Assembly: GCF_002179555.1 (NCBI RefSeq)
Contig: NZ_NHOU01000009.1
Span: forward strand, 62,001 to 126,000
DNA length: 64,000 nucleotides
Direction: 5' to 3'
DNA from: Salinicola salarius
Lineage (GTDB): Bacteria; Pseudomonadota; Gammaproteobacteria; Pseudomonadales; Halomonadaceae
Position numbers and translations under genes: made by a program. Shown piece after piece: positions 52,834 through 61,382 of this stretch. The notes under the pieces were generated by a model. That model was not told where the DNA came from. It searched no databases and saw only the letters and a program-made list of their open reading frames with translations. The first letter of the stretch is position 1, and every line of letters starts with the position of its first letter.

Positions 52834-55800
52834 TCTGACGTTCTCCTTTGGGATCGATAAACACCGGACTGACGATTTCCGCTTCATGCACGACGCCATC
52901 CTTCATCGGCAGATAGACCGTCTGTCCCAGACGATCGCGACCGCCCTTGATGACGGCGAGGGCAAACCCGTGGCCAAGATTGGGGCTGTAGTAGCTGGAG
53001 GTGACGTGACCGACCATGGTCATCGGGATGCTCTGCTCGGGATCGAAGACGATCTGCGCGCCTTCCTCCAGCACGACCTCGGGATCCCTGGGCTTGAGGC
53101 CGACGAACTGCTTGCGGTCGGTTCGCGCCGTGTCAGGCCGGGTCAACGCGCGTTTGCCGATCCAGGCGAACGGCTTGTCGTAGCCCACCGCCCACTGCAT
53201 GCCCAGATCTTCGGGCGTGACCGAGCCATCGGTATCCTGACCGGCGATGATCAGGCCTTTCTCGGCGCGCAGCACGTGCATGGTTTCGGTGCCGTAGGGG
53301 GTCAGCCCGTACTTCTCGCCTTTCTCGAACAGGGTCTTCCAGACCGGCATCGCATAGTTGGCCTGGACGTTGATCTCGTAGGCGAGTTCGCCGGTGAAGG
53401 AGATTCGGAACACGCGGGCCGGAATGCCGGCAACGTTGCCCTCGCGCCAGTCCATGAACTTGAACTGATCCGGGGACAGGTCGATGTCGGTCACCTCTGA
53501 CATCAGCTTGCGCGCTTCCGGCCCGGTCACGGTCATGGTCGCCCAGTGGTCGGTCACCGAGGTGAAATAGACCTCGAGCTCCGGCCACTCCGTCTGGTGC
53601 CACAGCTCCAGCCACTCCATCACCCCGGCGGCGCCACCGGTGGTGGTGGTCATCAGGAAGTGATTCTCGGCCAGACAACTGGTGGTGCCGTCGTCCATCA
53701 ACATGCCGTCGTCTTTGCACATCAGGCCGTAGCGCACCCGTCCGGGGGCCAGCTTGGCCCACTTGTTGGTGTACACCCGGCCCAGAAACTCGCGTGCATC
53801 CGGCCCCTGGATATCGATCTTGCCGAGGGTCGAGGCATCGAGAATGCCGACTTTCTCGCGCACGGCCAGGCTTTCGCGCGATACCGCTTCGTGCATCGTC
53901 TCTTTCTTGCCATTGACGGTGCGAGGAAAGTACCAGGGCCGCTTCCACTGGCCGACGTCCTCGAATTCCGCGCCATGCTCGACATGCCAGGCATGCAGGG
54001 CGGTGTAGCGCTCGGGATCGAACAGATCCCGGCAGTGGCGGCCAACGATGGCGCCGAAGGTCACCGGCGTGTAATTGGGCCGGAAAACGGTGGTGCCGAC
54101 TTCCGGGATCGAACGCTTCAGGCAACGTGCGGCAACTGCCATGCCGTTGATGTTGCCGAGTTTCCCCTGATCGGTGCCGAAGCCCAGCGCGGTATAGCGC
54201 TTGACGTGCTCGATCGATTCGAACCCTTCACGCGTGGCCAGTTCGATACCCGCGGCCGTGACATCGTTCTGCAGATCGACGAACTGCTTGGGGGCTCGCA
54301 TGGCCGACTTCACGTGAGGCACCTGGAAGAGCGCGCAGGCGGGTTCCTCGCGCCGTTCGGCGACGTCAGGCAGCTTGGGCGCGGACGAGTCGCTCTCGAA
54401 CCCGATGGCATCCAGCGCGCGGCGAGCCCCTTCGGCAGCGTGTTCGAGCACCGCCTTCAGGGCGAAGACGCCGTGAACGCCGCCCACCGATGTCATGCCT
54501 TTGACGTCACCGGGCACGAAACCCAGCACGTCGTCACGCCATACGGGCCGGGTTCCGGTATGGGAGGAGAGGTGGATGACGGGGCTGTAGCCGCCGGAGC
54601 TGGCGATGGTGTCGCAGCTCAGCGTCTTTTCGTGACCGAGAACGCAGAAGGCGTCCAGATCGATCCTGGCGATGCGAGCCGCTGTGACGCGGTCACTGCC
54701 CTTGGCCTCGATGACGGCGCTCTGGTTGATGATACGGATCCCCAGGGCGCGGGCCTGTTCGGCCAGTTCACCCCGAGACGTGGCGCGGGCATCGACGATC
54801 GCCACGACTTCACGACCCGACTCGTGCCAGTCCAGCGCCGTGCGATAGGCGTAATCGTTGCTGACCGACAGCACCAGCTTGTGGCCCGGCACGACACCGA
54901 AACGCCGGATATAGGTGGAGACCGCGCCGGCAACCATGTTGCCGGGGACATCGTTGTTGCCGTAGACCAGCGGACGCTCGTGGGTGCCCGTCGCCAGAAT
55001 GACGTGCCGGGCACGCACGCGATGCAGGCGGGAGCGCGCCTGCGGACGCCGGTTCACGGCGGGGGCGGTATCCCAGAGATGTTCGGTGCGACGCTCGTGG
55101 AGCGTGACGAAGTTGTGGTCGTGATAGCCGTTGGCGGTCGTTCGTGGCAGCAGCTCGACGTTCTCTCTTGCCGACAGCTCGGTGACCACTTGCGATACCC
55201 ATTCCGGCGCCGGCAGGCCGTCGAGCGCCTCGCGACTGTCCAGCAGCGAACCGCCCAGTTCCTCCTGCTCGTCGCAGAGCATGACCCGGGCGCCGCTGTC
55301 GGCAGCGATACGCGCCGCTGCCAGACCAGCGGCACCGCCGCCGATGACCAGCACGTCGCAATGCTGATTGAGGTGGTCGTAAATGTCCGGATCGGATTCG
55401 AGCGGACTGCGCCCCAGACCGGCGCTCTTGCGAATGTACTTCTCGTAGGTCATCCACATCGAGGCCGGCGCCATGAAGGTCTTGTAGTAGAACCCCGGCG
55501 GCATGAAGCTGCCGCCCAGCTTGCCGATCATCCCCATCATGTCGCGCTGCACGTTCGGCCAGCCGTTGGTGCTGCGAGCGACCAGCCCTTCGTAGAGCGC
55601 CTGCTGGGTGGCGCGGACGTTGGGCACCTGGGCCGCTTCGCTGGCGCCCAGCTGCACGACGGCATTGGGCTCTTCCGGGCCCGCCGCGACGATGCCGCGC
55701 GGCCGCGAATACTTGAAGCTGCGGTTGACGATATCGACGCCATTGGCCAGCAGGGCAGAGGCCAGCGTATCGCCGGCGTAGCCCGTGTAGCGCTTGCCGT

Positions 55801-55870
55801 TGAACGTGAAGGAGAGTTCGCGGGAGCGATCGATGCGACCGCCGCGGCTGGATCGATGGATCTGCGTCAT
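52826..55870 (-). CDS. soxA: Sarcosine oxidase, alpha subunit
   Basis: 1014 residues, the usual size. An N-terminal 2Fe-2S-ferredoxin-like fold (LSFTFNGKRYTGYAGDTLASALLANGVDIVNRSFKYSRPRG) is followed by an NAD-binding Rossmann domain (DVLVIGGGAAGLAAARIAADSGARVMLCDEQ) and a C-terminal GcvT/THF-binding part from about residue 600 (KVGILDASTLGKIDIQGPDAREFLGRVY). The subunit binds NAD and the folate that accepts the methyl-derived C1 unit, giving 5,10-methylene-THF while sarcosine becomes glycine. Its ATG overlaps the soxD stop, and its stop overlaps the soxG start. Confidence 0.97.
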   Translation of the reverse strand: MTQIHRSSRGGRIDRSRELSFTFNGKRYTGYAGDTLASALLANGVDIVNRSFKYSRPRGIVAAGPEEPNAVVQLGASEAAQVPNVRATQQALYEGLVARSTNGWPNVQRDMMGMIGKLGGSFMPPGFYYKTFMAPASMWMTYEKYIRKSAGLGRSPLESDPDIYDHLNQHCDVLVIGGGAAGLAAARIAADSGARVMLCDEQEELGGSLLDSREALDGLPAPEWVSQVVTELSARENVELLPRTTANGYHDHNFVTLHERRTEHLWDTAPAVNRRPQARSRLHRVRARHVILATGTHERPLVYGNNDVPGNMVAGAVSTYIRRFGVVPGHKLVLSVSNDYAYRTALDWHESGREVVAIVDARATSRGELAEQARALGIRIINQSAVIEAKGSDRVTAARIARIDLDAFCVLGHEKTLSCDTIASSGGYSPVIHLSSHTGTRPVWRDDVLGFVPGDVKGMTSVGGVHGVFALKAVLEHAAEGARRALDAIGFESDSSAPKLPDVAERREEPACALFQVPHVKSAMRAPKQFVDLQNDVTAAGIELATREGFESIEHVKRYTALGFGTDQGKLGNINGMAVAARCLKRSIPEVGTTVFRPNYTPVTFGAIVGRHCRDLFDPERYTALHAWHVEHGAEFEDVGQWKRPWYFPRTVNGKKETMHEAVSRESLAVREKVGILDASTLGKIDIQGPDAREFLGRVYTNKWAKLAPGRVRYGLMCKDDGMLMDDGTTSCLAENHFLMTTTTGGAAGVMEWLELWHQTEWPELEVYFTSVTDHWATMTVTGPEARKLMSEVTDIDLSPDQFKFMDWREGNVAGIPARVFRISFTGELAYEINVQANYAMPVWKTLFEKGEKYGLTPYGTETMHVLRAEKGLIIAGQDTDGSVTPEDLGMQWAVGYDKPFAWIGKRALTRPDTARTDRKQFVGLKPRDPEVVLEEGAQIVFDPEQSIPMTMVGHVTSSYYSPNLGHGFALAVIKGGRDRLGQTVYLPMKDGVVHEAEIVSPVFIDPKGERQNV

Positions 55871-56259
55871 GCCCGTGCCTCCGTGTTCAACGCTTCGTCT
55901 TCAGGGCGCGCGCCGACCGTCTGCCAACCGCCGGACGCGGTCTGAACGCCGGACTGGCGTTCGTCGGCGGCCAGCGTTTCGGCCGTGATCGAGGGGCGCT
56001 CGCCCATCTTGTAGGTTTCGAGAATCTCGTAGTTCGCGGTATGCCGCGTAATGTTGAAGAACTTGCGGCAGCCGACGGAATGTACCCACAGCTCGTGGTG
56101 AATGCCGCGGGGGTTGTCGCGGAAGAACAGGTAGTCGCCCCATTGTTCATCGGAACAGTTCTCCGGGTCGGCGGGGCGCTGCAGGTGAGCCTGACCACGC
56201 GGATGGAACTCTTCCTCTTCGCGATACTCTTCGCAGTAAGGGCAGTAAATATGGAACAT
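55867..56259 (-). CDS. soxD: Sarcosine oxidase, delta subunit
   Basis: 130 residues from ATG 56259 with AAGGAGG eight bases upstream; an upstream in-frame extension would run into the inserted element. Zinc-site cysteines are C6 and C9 in HIYCPYCEE and C64 in VHSVGCRKFFNITRHT, with a histidine in HPRGQAH as the likely fourth ligand. The family core WGDYLFFRDNPRG is intact; the C-terminal 40 residues are longer than in many homologues. A MITE-like insertion separates it from soxB, and the AAGGAGG ribosome-binding site overlaps the copy of TTAG at 56273-56276. Confidence 0.94.
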   Translation of the reverse strand: MFHIYCPYCEEYREEEEFHPRGQAHLQRPADPENCSDEQWGDYLFFRDNPRGIHHELWVHSVGCRKFFNITRHTANYEILETYKMGERPSITAETLAADERQSGVQTASGGWQTVGARPEDEALNTEARA

Positions 56260-56276
56260 GCAAGAGTCCTCCTTAG

Positions 56277-56449
56277 GGAAACACTGCATAAATGTCTGCG
56301 CAGGCGAATCGCTGCGTTACGCGGTGCTGGAGCGCCAGCCCGGTCGGAATCCTCACCTATACCCCATAGGCTCCGGTTGCTGCGCTCCGTGCGCCTTGCG
56401 ACGGAGTGCCGCCCACTTCATCCTGCTCGCCGATTTATTCAGCGCTTCC
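56277..56449. mobile_element. MITE-like insertion between soxB and soxD, TTAG duplication
   Basis: A 173-bp non-coding element. Its ends read inward GGAAACACTGCATAAAT (left) and GGAAGCGCTGAATAAAT (right), 13 of 17 identical, as imperfect terminal inverted repeats. TTAG flanks it on both sides (56273-56276 and 56450-56453), a YTAR-type duplication as made by IS5-family transposases. Removing the element and one TTAG joins the soxB stop TAA directly to the soxD Shine-Dalgarno (TAAGGAGG), with 11 bases from there to the ATG, a normal tight operon junction. It contains no transposase gene. IS5-type attribution is inference. Confidence 0.75.
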
Positions 56450-57700
56450 TTAGTGGGCGACGCCAGCGGCGCCGTGTTCGTCCACCAGGGCGCCGGTGTG
56501 GAAGCGGTCGATCGAGAACGGTGCGGCCAGCGGATGCGCTTCGCCCTTGGCCAGCGTCGCCGCGAAGACATGGCCGGAGCCCGGCGTGGCCTTGAAGCCG
56601 CCGGTGCCCCAGCCGCAGTTGAAGAACATGCCCTTGACCGGCGTGGCCGAGAGAATCGGACTGGCGTCGGGGCAGGTGTCGACGATGCCGCCCCACTGGC
56701 GGTTCATGCGCACGCGGGAGAAGATCGGGAACATCTCGACGATTGCCTGCAGGGTATGCTCGACGGTCGGGTAGCTGCCGCGCTGGCCATAACCCACGTA
56801 GCCGTCGATGCCGGCGCCGATGACCAGATCGCCCTTGTCCGACTGGCTGATGTAGCCATGCACATGGTTGGACATGACCACCGTATCCAGCACCGGCTTC
56901 AGCGGCTCGGAGACCAGCGCCTGCAGCGGGTGGGACTCTAGCGGGAGCTTGAAGCCGGCCATCTTGGCGAGCACGCCGGAGTTCCCGGCGGCGACGCAGC
57001 CCACCGTCTTCGCTTCGATGTCGCCGCGATTGGTGTGAACGCCATGGACGCGGCCGTCACGGATCTTGAAACCGGTGACTTCGGTGTTCTGCAGCAGGTC
57101 CACGCCGAGTGCGTCCGCCGCCCGCGCGTAGCCCCAGGCCACGGCGTCGTGACGGGCCACGCCGCCGCGCGGCTGCCAGGAAGCGCCGAGGACCGGATAG
57201 CGGGCCCGGCTCGAGCAGTCGAGGATCGGCACGATCTCTTGGACCCCCTTGGCATCGAGGACTTCGCCATCGATCCCGTTCAGGCGGTTGGCGTTGACGC
57301 GGCGCTGGATGTCGCGCATGTCCTGCAGCGTGTGGCCGAGGTTGAGCACGCCCCGCTGCGAGAACATCACGTTGTAGTTGATGTCCCGGGAGAGGCCTTC
57401 CCACAGCTTCATGGAGTGTTCGAACAGCGCGGCCGCTTCGTCCCAAAGATAGTTGGAACGCACGATCGTGGTGTTGCGAGCGGTATTGCCGCCACCCAGC
57501 CAGCCTTTCTCGATCACCGCGACATTGGTGATGTTGTGGACCTTGGCCAGATAGTAGGCGGTAGCCAGCCCGTGGCCGCCACCGCCGACGATGACGATAT
57601 CGTATTGTTTCTTCGGCGTAGGATTGCGCCACTGGCGCTGCCAGTTTTCGTGATGGTTCAGCGCGTGCTTGACCAGACCGAATCCGGAATAGCGTTGCAT
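56450..57700 (-). CDS. soxB: Sarcosine oxidase, beta subunit
   Basis: 416 residues from [20 protein letters not shown] with AGGAG seven bases upstream; a longer in-frame N-terminus is rejected. The FAD-binding DAO fold starts [21 protein letters not shown], followed by [24 protein letters not shown] and ending [18 protein letters not shown]. This subunit holds FAD and covalent FMN and oxidises sarcosine. The last codon is CAC and the stop TAA lies inside the TTAG duplication of the neighbouring element. First structural gene of the soxBDAG-purU operon. Confidence 0.97.
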   Translation of the reverse strand: MQRYSGFGLVKHALNHHENWQRQWRNPTPKKQYDIVIVGGGGHGLATAYYLAKVHNITNVAVIEKGWLGGGNTARNTTIVRSNYLWDEAAALFEHSMKLWEGLSRDINYNVMFSQRGVLNLGHTLQDMRDIQRRVNANRLNGIDGEVLDAKGVQEIVPILDCSSRARYPVLGASWQPRGGVARHDAVAWGYARAADALGVDLLQNTEVTGFKIRDGRVHGVHTNRGDIEAKTVGCVAAGNSGVLAKMAGFKLPLESHPLQALVSEPLKPVLDTVVMSNHVHGYISQSDKGDLVIGAGIDGYVGYGQRGSYPTVEHTLQAIVEMFPIFSRVRMNRQWGGIVDTCPDASPILSATPVKGMFFNCGWGTGGFKATPGSGHVFAATLAKGEAHPLAAPFSIDRFHTGALVDEHGAAGVAH

Positions 57701-58020
57701 GCTTTTCTCCTGGAGAGACGCCGCCCGAGCAGCCTCGCCGCGGCGTCGGAAATCGTTGAAATCAGATCGTTGGAAGCTTGCGGTCATGATCCGCCAGGCA
57801 GATCGAAAGGCGCTTGAACGTTTGCGACAGGATAATTGAATGAAGGGGAAGCCGCGGTCGACCGGAAAACCGCGCCGTGGCCTCGCAGTCGTGCGCTGCT
57901 GGCCGGCCGGGAGAGGCCGGCCCTATGTCGAAAAGCGATATTTATGACGCTAACGTTTCCGACACTCGGCCTGGATCGAGCGGGGCGATGCCGGCACGGG
58001 GCATGAGGGGAAAGGCGCCT
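57701..58020. promoter_or_regulatory. sox operon promoter region with two similar 13-bp motifs
   Basis: This 320-bp gap has no convincing gene. AACGTTTGCGACA (57817-57829) and AACGTTTCCGACA (57952-57964) are direct repeats with 12 of 13 bases the same; AraC/GlxA-type activators often use such repeats. A GGCCGGCC stem (57901-57908 with 57915-57922) sits between them and may terminate the regulator gene transcript weakly, as no T-run is present. Confidence 0.5.
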
Positions 58021-59091
58021 TCAGTGCTGAGCCGGCGCGGCGAGTTCGAGCACTCGGGAGGTCTGGCCGACGTGGAGAAAGAACGGGTCCACGAGCTTGG
58101 CGCGCTGATCCTCGGAGAGCCGCCTGACCTCCGAAGGGGGAATGCCGAAGACCTCGCGGAAGTGCCGCGAGAAGTGGGCCGTGTCGGCAAAACCGCAGCG
58201 CTCGCCGATATCCGTGATGCTGTGTTTGGTGTAGTTCAGCATCCAGCACCCGTAGTGCAGGCGCAGGTCGCGGGCGAATTTCTGCGGCCCGACCCCGAAC
58301 TGATCCCGGAAATGGCGCTCGATGTTGCGCCGCGAGGTATGCAGGCGCTTCGCCAGCCGCTCGATCGTGACCACCTCGCCCAGATGCTGCTCGAAGATCG
58401 AGATGGCCCGTCGAACCAGCGGATCGGAGACCCGGCTGAAGACCACGGGCTGCGGCTGGGGATGTTGCCCGGGCCGCGGCTCGTCGATCAGCATGATATG
58501 CAGGCTCTTCTTCGCCCATAGCCGTCCCAGGTGTCGCTCCACCAGGTACGCGGCCAGGTCGGCGGATGCCACGCCGCCGGCACAGGTCAACCGATTGCCG
58601 TCATCCAGAAAGAGCTGGTCGGCCACCGGCTCGATATCCGGGTAGCGCTGCACGAGATCGGCATGGTGATACCAGCTGATGCAGCATCGGCGGCCATCCA
58701 TCAACCCTGCCTTGATCAGGGAAAAGACCCCGGTACAGACCCCGACGAGAGGAACGTCGCACTGCGCTGCCAGGCGCAGATAATCCAGCGCCTGCTGATC
58801 CTCCTCTTCGGCCGCGCCGAGTACCCCGCCGATGACCACGATGTAATCGAAGCGTTCGGGGGCCGTCAGCAGTCCGCAGCCGGTGATCGTGGCGCCGCTG
58901 CTGGAAACGACGTCCTGCCCGCCGCTGCTCATGAACTGCCAGCGACAGCGGATCTGCTGACTGCGGTCGCCGTCGTCGGCGGACAGCCGCAGGCAATCGA
59001 CGAAGGCCGAGAACGGCAGGATGGTGAAGCGCTGCAGCAGCACGAATCCGACCGAAAGAGGCTCGTCTGAAGAAGAGAAATCTGGGGCCAT
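58021..59091 (-). CDS. GlxA-family AraC-type regulator (GbdR/SouR/CdhR-like)
   Basis: 356 residues. The N-terminal DJ-1/PfpI-like domain spans about 12-195 (VGFVLLQRFTILPFSAFVDCLRL, YIVVIGGVLG, VPLVGVCTGVFSLIKAGLMDGRRCCISWYHHADL). The C-terminal AraC HTH spans about 235-325 (VVTIERLAKRLHTSRRNIERHFRDQFGVGPQKFARDLRLHYGCWML). In Pseudomonas, GbdR, SouR and CdhR have this architecture and activate betaine, sarcosine and carnitine catabolism. It lies directly upstream of soxB on the same strand, so a sarcosine- or dimethylglycine-responsive activator is the best reading. Which of the three it matches cannot be decided here. Confidence 0.9.
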   Translation of the reverse strand: MAPDFSSSDEPLSVGFVLLQRFTILPFSAFVDCLRLSADDGDRSQQIRCRWQFMSSGGQDVVSSSGATITGCGLLTAPERFDYIVVIGGVLGAAEEEDQQALDYLRLAAQCDVPLVGVCTGVFSLIKAGLMDGRRCCISWYHHADLVQRYPDIEPVADQLFLDDGNRLTCAGGVASADLAAYLVERHLGRLWAKKSLHIMLIDEPRPGQHPQPQPVVFSRVSDPLVRRAISIFEQHLGEVVTIERLAKRLHTSRRNIERHFRDQFGVGPQKFARDLRLHYGCWMLNYTKHSITDIGERCGFADTAHFSRHFREVFGIPPSEVRRLSEDQRAKLVDPFFLHVGQTSRVLELAAPAQH

Positions 59092-59218
59092 ATCGTAGTC
59101 TCAGGGCATGGTCGAGGCCGAGGCATCAATCCAGTTTGTCATGACACGCGCTGGTACGTCGCTTCCACAAGCCCTCAGGAGCAGTGCTCGATGGGGCTTC
59201 GTTGCCATTCACCATCGA

Positions 59219-61351
59219 TCAACGTCTCGCGCAGGCATTGGCCCACGCCTTGATCTCGGGATAGGGGCGCTGCTCGTAGATGCCGAAACCGGGCAGCTGC
59301 CGCGCCTTGAGCGGCGTGAAGACCGGCATGGCGAGCCCGCACAGAAAGTGCGCGATGCGTTGCGCCCCCGGCACCGTGCCAATCTGCTCGCGGTGACGCT
59401 CGATCAGCGGCCGGGCGTATCGTTCGAAGTCGTCATCGGTCAATTCAGGCAGCGCCGCCGCGCTCGGCAGGCGGGCAACGTGACCGTGGCAGACCGAGCA
59501 GTGGCCGCAGCCCCGGGCGGCTTGAATCGGCTGGCCGCATCCTCGGGCGGCTTGAACAGGTTGGCCGCAGCTTCGGGCGGCTTGAATCGGCTGGCCGCAG
59601 CCCTGGGCGGCCTGGACCGGCTGGCCGCAGGCTTGAGTTTCCGCATGCTCGAAATGGTCGTCGCCGAAGTACTCCGCCAGACGGCGGGTCAGGCAGGTAT
59701 CCGATTCGAACAGTGCCAGCATCGCCTGCAGACGTTCGATCTCGGTTCGCTCGCGGGACTGGCTTTCCGCCAGCAACCGGTCGGTCAGGGCCTCGATGTC
59801 GAACGCGGGCTGGCACACCTCGTAGACATCGGTCATGCGCTTGCCTTCCAGCACCACCCAGCCCTTGTCCTGGAAATACTCCAGCGCGGTGATGACGCGC
59901 GAGCGCGAGGCATCGATCCCCGCATCGACGCCGGCGCGGTAGAGACGCTCGAAATTCACCGTTCCCCAGGTCTTGGCGATGGCGATGTTGTCCACCAACA
60001 GGCGCACGAAGTCGGCCCGTTCCCCCTGGAAGCGTGCGATCAGATCGCCGGGCTCCTCGAGATAGCGCAGCCGGTATTCGGCCAGATAGGCGAAGCGGGG
60101 CGCGATCACGCCGTGCATCTCGAGGCGCACCAGCAATGTCTTCAACGGCAGCAGGCGGATATTGCTGTCGCGGGAGAGCGTATTGAGCAGCACCGGCCAC
60201 TGGCGCTGCGGCTGGCGGCCAGCCTCGGCGATCTCGGCCAGCACGTGACGAATACCCTCGCGCTCCGGCGTGTCGCCGTAGACGAAGTTCTCCAGCACGC
60301 GCAGGCCGTCGCGACCGGCCAGCATCAGGCAGCGTGACGGCTCGCCGTCGCGGCCGGCACGGCCAATCTCCTGGCTGTAGTTCTCGATCGACTTGGGCAG
60401 GTCGTAGTGGATCACGTTGCGAATGTTGCCCTTGTCGATCCCCATGCCAAAGGCGATGGTGGCGACGATGCAAGGGATCTCGCCGCGCATGAAGCCCTGC
60501 TGGATCTCGTCCCGCGTCTCGCTGTCGAGACCGGCGTGATAGGCGCGCACCGTGAAGCCCTGATTCGCCAGCGCCGCGGCGACCGACTCGGCGGTCTGCT
60601 GCAGGGTGACGTAGACGATGGTGGGCGCCTGCGATGCCGGCTGTTGTCCTGGCGACTGTCGTGACGAGCGTTGCGGCGCCAGCCATTCGACCAGCGCCGG
60701 CAGCCGGCGTTCGCTCTCTACCGGCTGCACCAGAAGCTCGAGGTTGTCGCGATAGAAGCCGGTGGTGACGACATCGTCCGCGGCGATGGCGAACTTGGCG
60801 CGCATGTCGTCGATCACGGCGGGCGTCGCGGTGGCGGTCAGCAGCAGCGCCTGTGGGATGCCGAACTCGCGCTGGTAGTCCGGCAGCTTCAGGTAGTCCG
60901 GGCGAAAGTTGTGGCCCCATTCGGAGATGCAGTGAGCTTCGTCGACCACCAGCAGCGAGATCGCGACCTGGCGCAGAAAGTGGCGAAAGCGCTCGTTCTT
61001 GAGCCGTTCCACCGAGACCATCAGGATCTTCAGCTCGCCGCGGCGGGCACGCTCCATGATGTCGCGGGCGGTGTCGCGATCCTGGGTCGAATCGAGACTC
61101 GCGGCCGCCACGCCGTGGCGTTGGAGGAAGGCCAACTGGTCCTGCATCAATGCCAGCAGCGGCGAGACCACCAGCGTGAGATGCGGCAGGTGGAGCGCCG
61201 GCAACTGGTAGCAGAGCGACTTGCCGGCGCCGGTGGCGAAGATCGCTGCCGTCGAGCGGCCACCGATGACGCGCTCGACGACCGCTTCCTGGCCGCCGCG
61301 GAACGCCGGGAAGCCGAACACCTCGAGCAGGGTATCGCGAGCGCTTTTCAT
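59219..61351 (-). CDS. recQ: ATP-dependent DNA helicase RecQ, with repeat-expanded zinc region
   Basis: 710 residues from MKSARDTLLEVFGF with AGGAG five bases before the ATG. Helicase motifs are ATGAGKSLCYQLPAL (Walker A), LVVDEAHCISEWGHNFR (DEAH), LLTATATP, and QEIGRAGRDGEPS (motif VI). The zinc-binding region starts at CLTRRLAEYFGDD and ends CGHCSVC. Between them lie about four 10-residue repeats CGQP(V/I)QAARG encoded by a 30-bp minisatellite, making this RecQ longer than usual. The C-terminal segment is unlike a classical HRDC domain. RecQ unwinds DNA 3'-5' in recombination and repair. The MFS gene ends 31 bp upstream on the same strand. Confidence 0.93.
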   Translation of the reverse strand: MKSARDTLLEVFGFPAFRGGQEAVVERVIGGRSTAAIFATGAGKSLCYQLPALHLPHLTLVVSPLLALMQDQLAFLQRHGVAAASLDSTQDRDTARDIMERARRGELKILMVSVERLKNERFRHFLRQVAISLLVVDEAHCISEWGHNFRPDYLKLPDYQREFGIPQALLLTATATPAVIDDMRAKFAIAADDVVTTGFYRDNLELLVQPVESERRLPALVEWLAPQRSSRQSPGQQPASQAPTIVYVTLQQTAESVAAALANQGFTVRAYHAGLDSETRDEIQQGFMRGEIPCIVATIAFGMGIDKGNIRNVIHYDLPKSIENYSQEIGRAGRDGEPSRCLMLAGRDGLRVLENFVYGDTPEREGIRHVLAEIAEAGRQPQRQWPVLLNTLSRDSNIRLLPLKTLLVRLEMHGVIAPRFAYLAEYRLRYLEEPGDLIARFQGERADFVRLLVDNIAIAKTWGTVNFERLYRAGVDAGIDASRSRVITALEYFQDKGWVVLEGKRMTDVYEVCQPAFDIEALTDRLLAESQSRERTEIERLQAMLALFESDTCLTRRLAEYFGDDHFEHAETQACGQPVQAAQGCGQPIQAARSCGQPVQAARGCGQPIQAARGCGHCSVCHGHVARLPSAAALPELTDDDFERYARPLIERHREQIGTVPGAQRIAHFLCGLAMPVFTPLKARQLPGFGIYEQRPYPEIKAWANACARR
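59503..59630. repeat. In-frame 30-bp minisatellite within recQ
   Basis: Units start at 59521, 59551, 59581 and 59611 with an exact 30-bp period, plus a partial unit from 59503. The unit carries CGGCTGGCCGCAG followed by CCCTGGGCGG, with scattered substitutions. It encodes residues about 574-617 of RecQ without breaking the frame. Confidence 0.95.
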
Positions 61352-61382
61352 GTTGTCTCCTGCGTCATGTTCGTTTGTTGAG

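Noticed and set aside
56277-56449. Extension of soxD upstream into the inserted segment.
   Set aside because: The AAGGAGG site directly before ATG 56259 and the conserved start MFHIYCPYC fix the start; the upstream part is non-coding element sequence.
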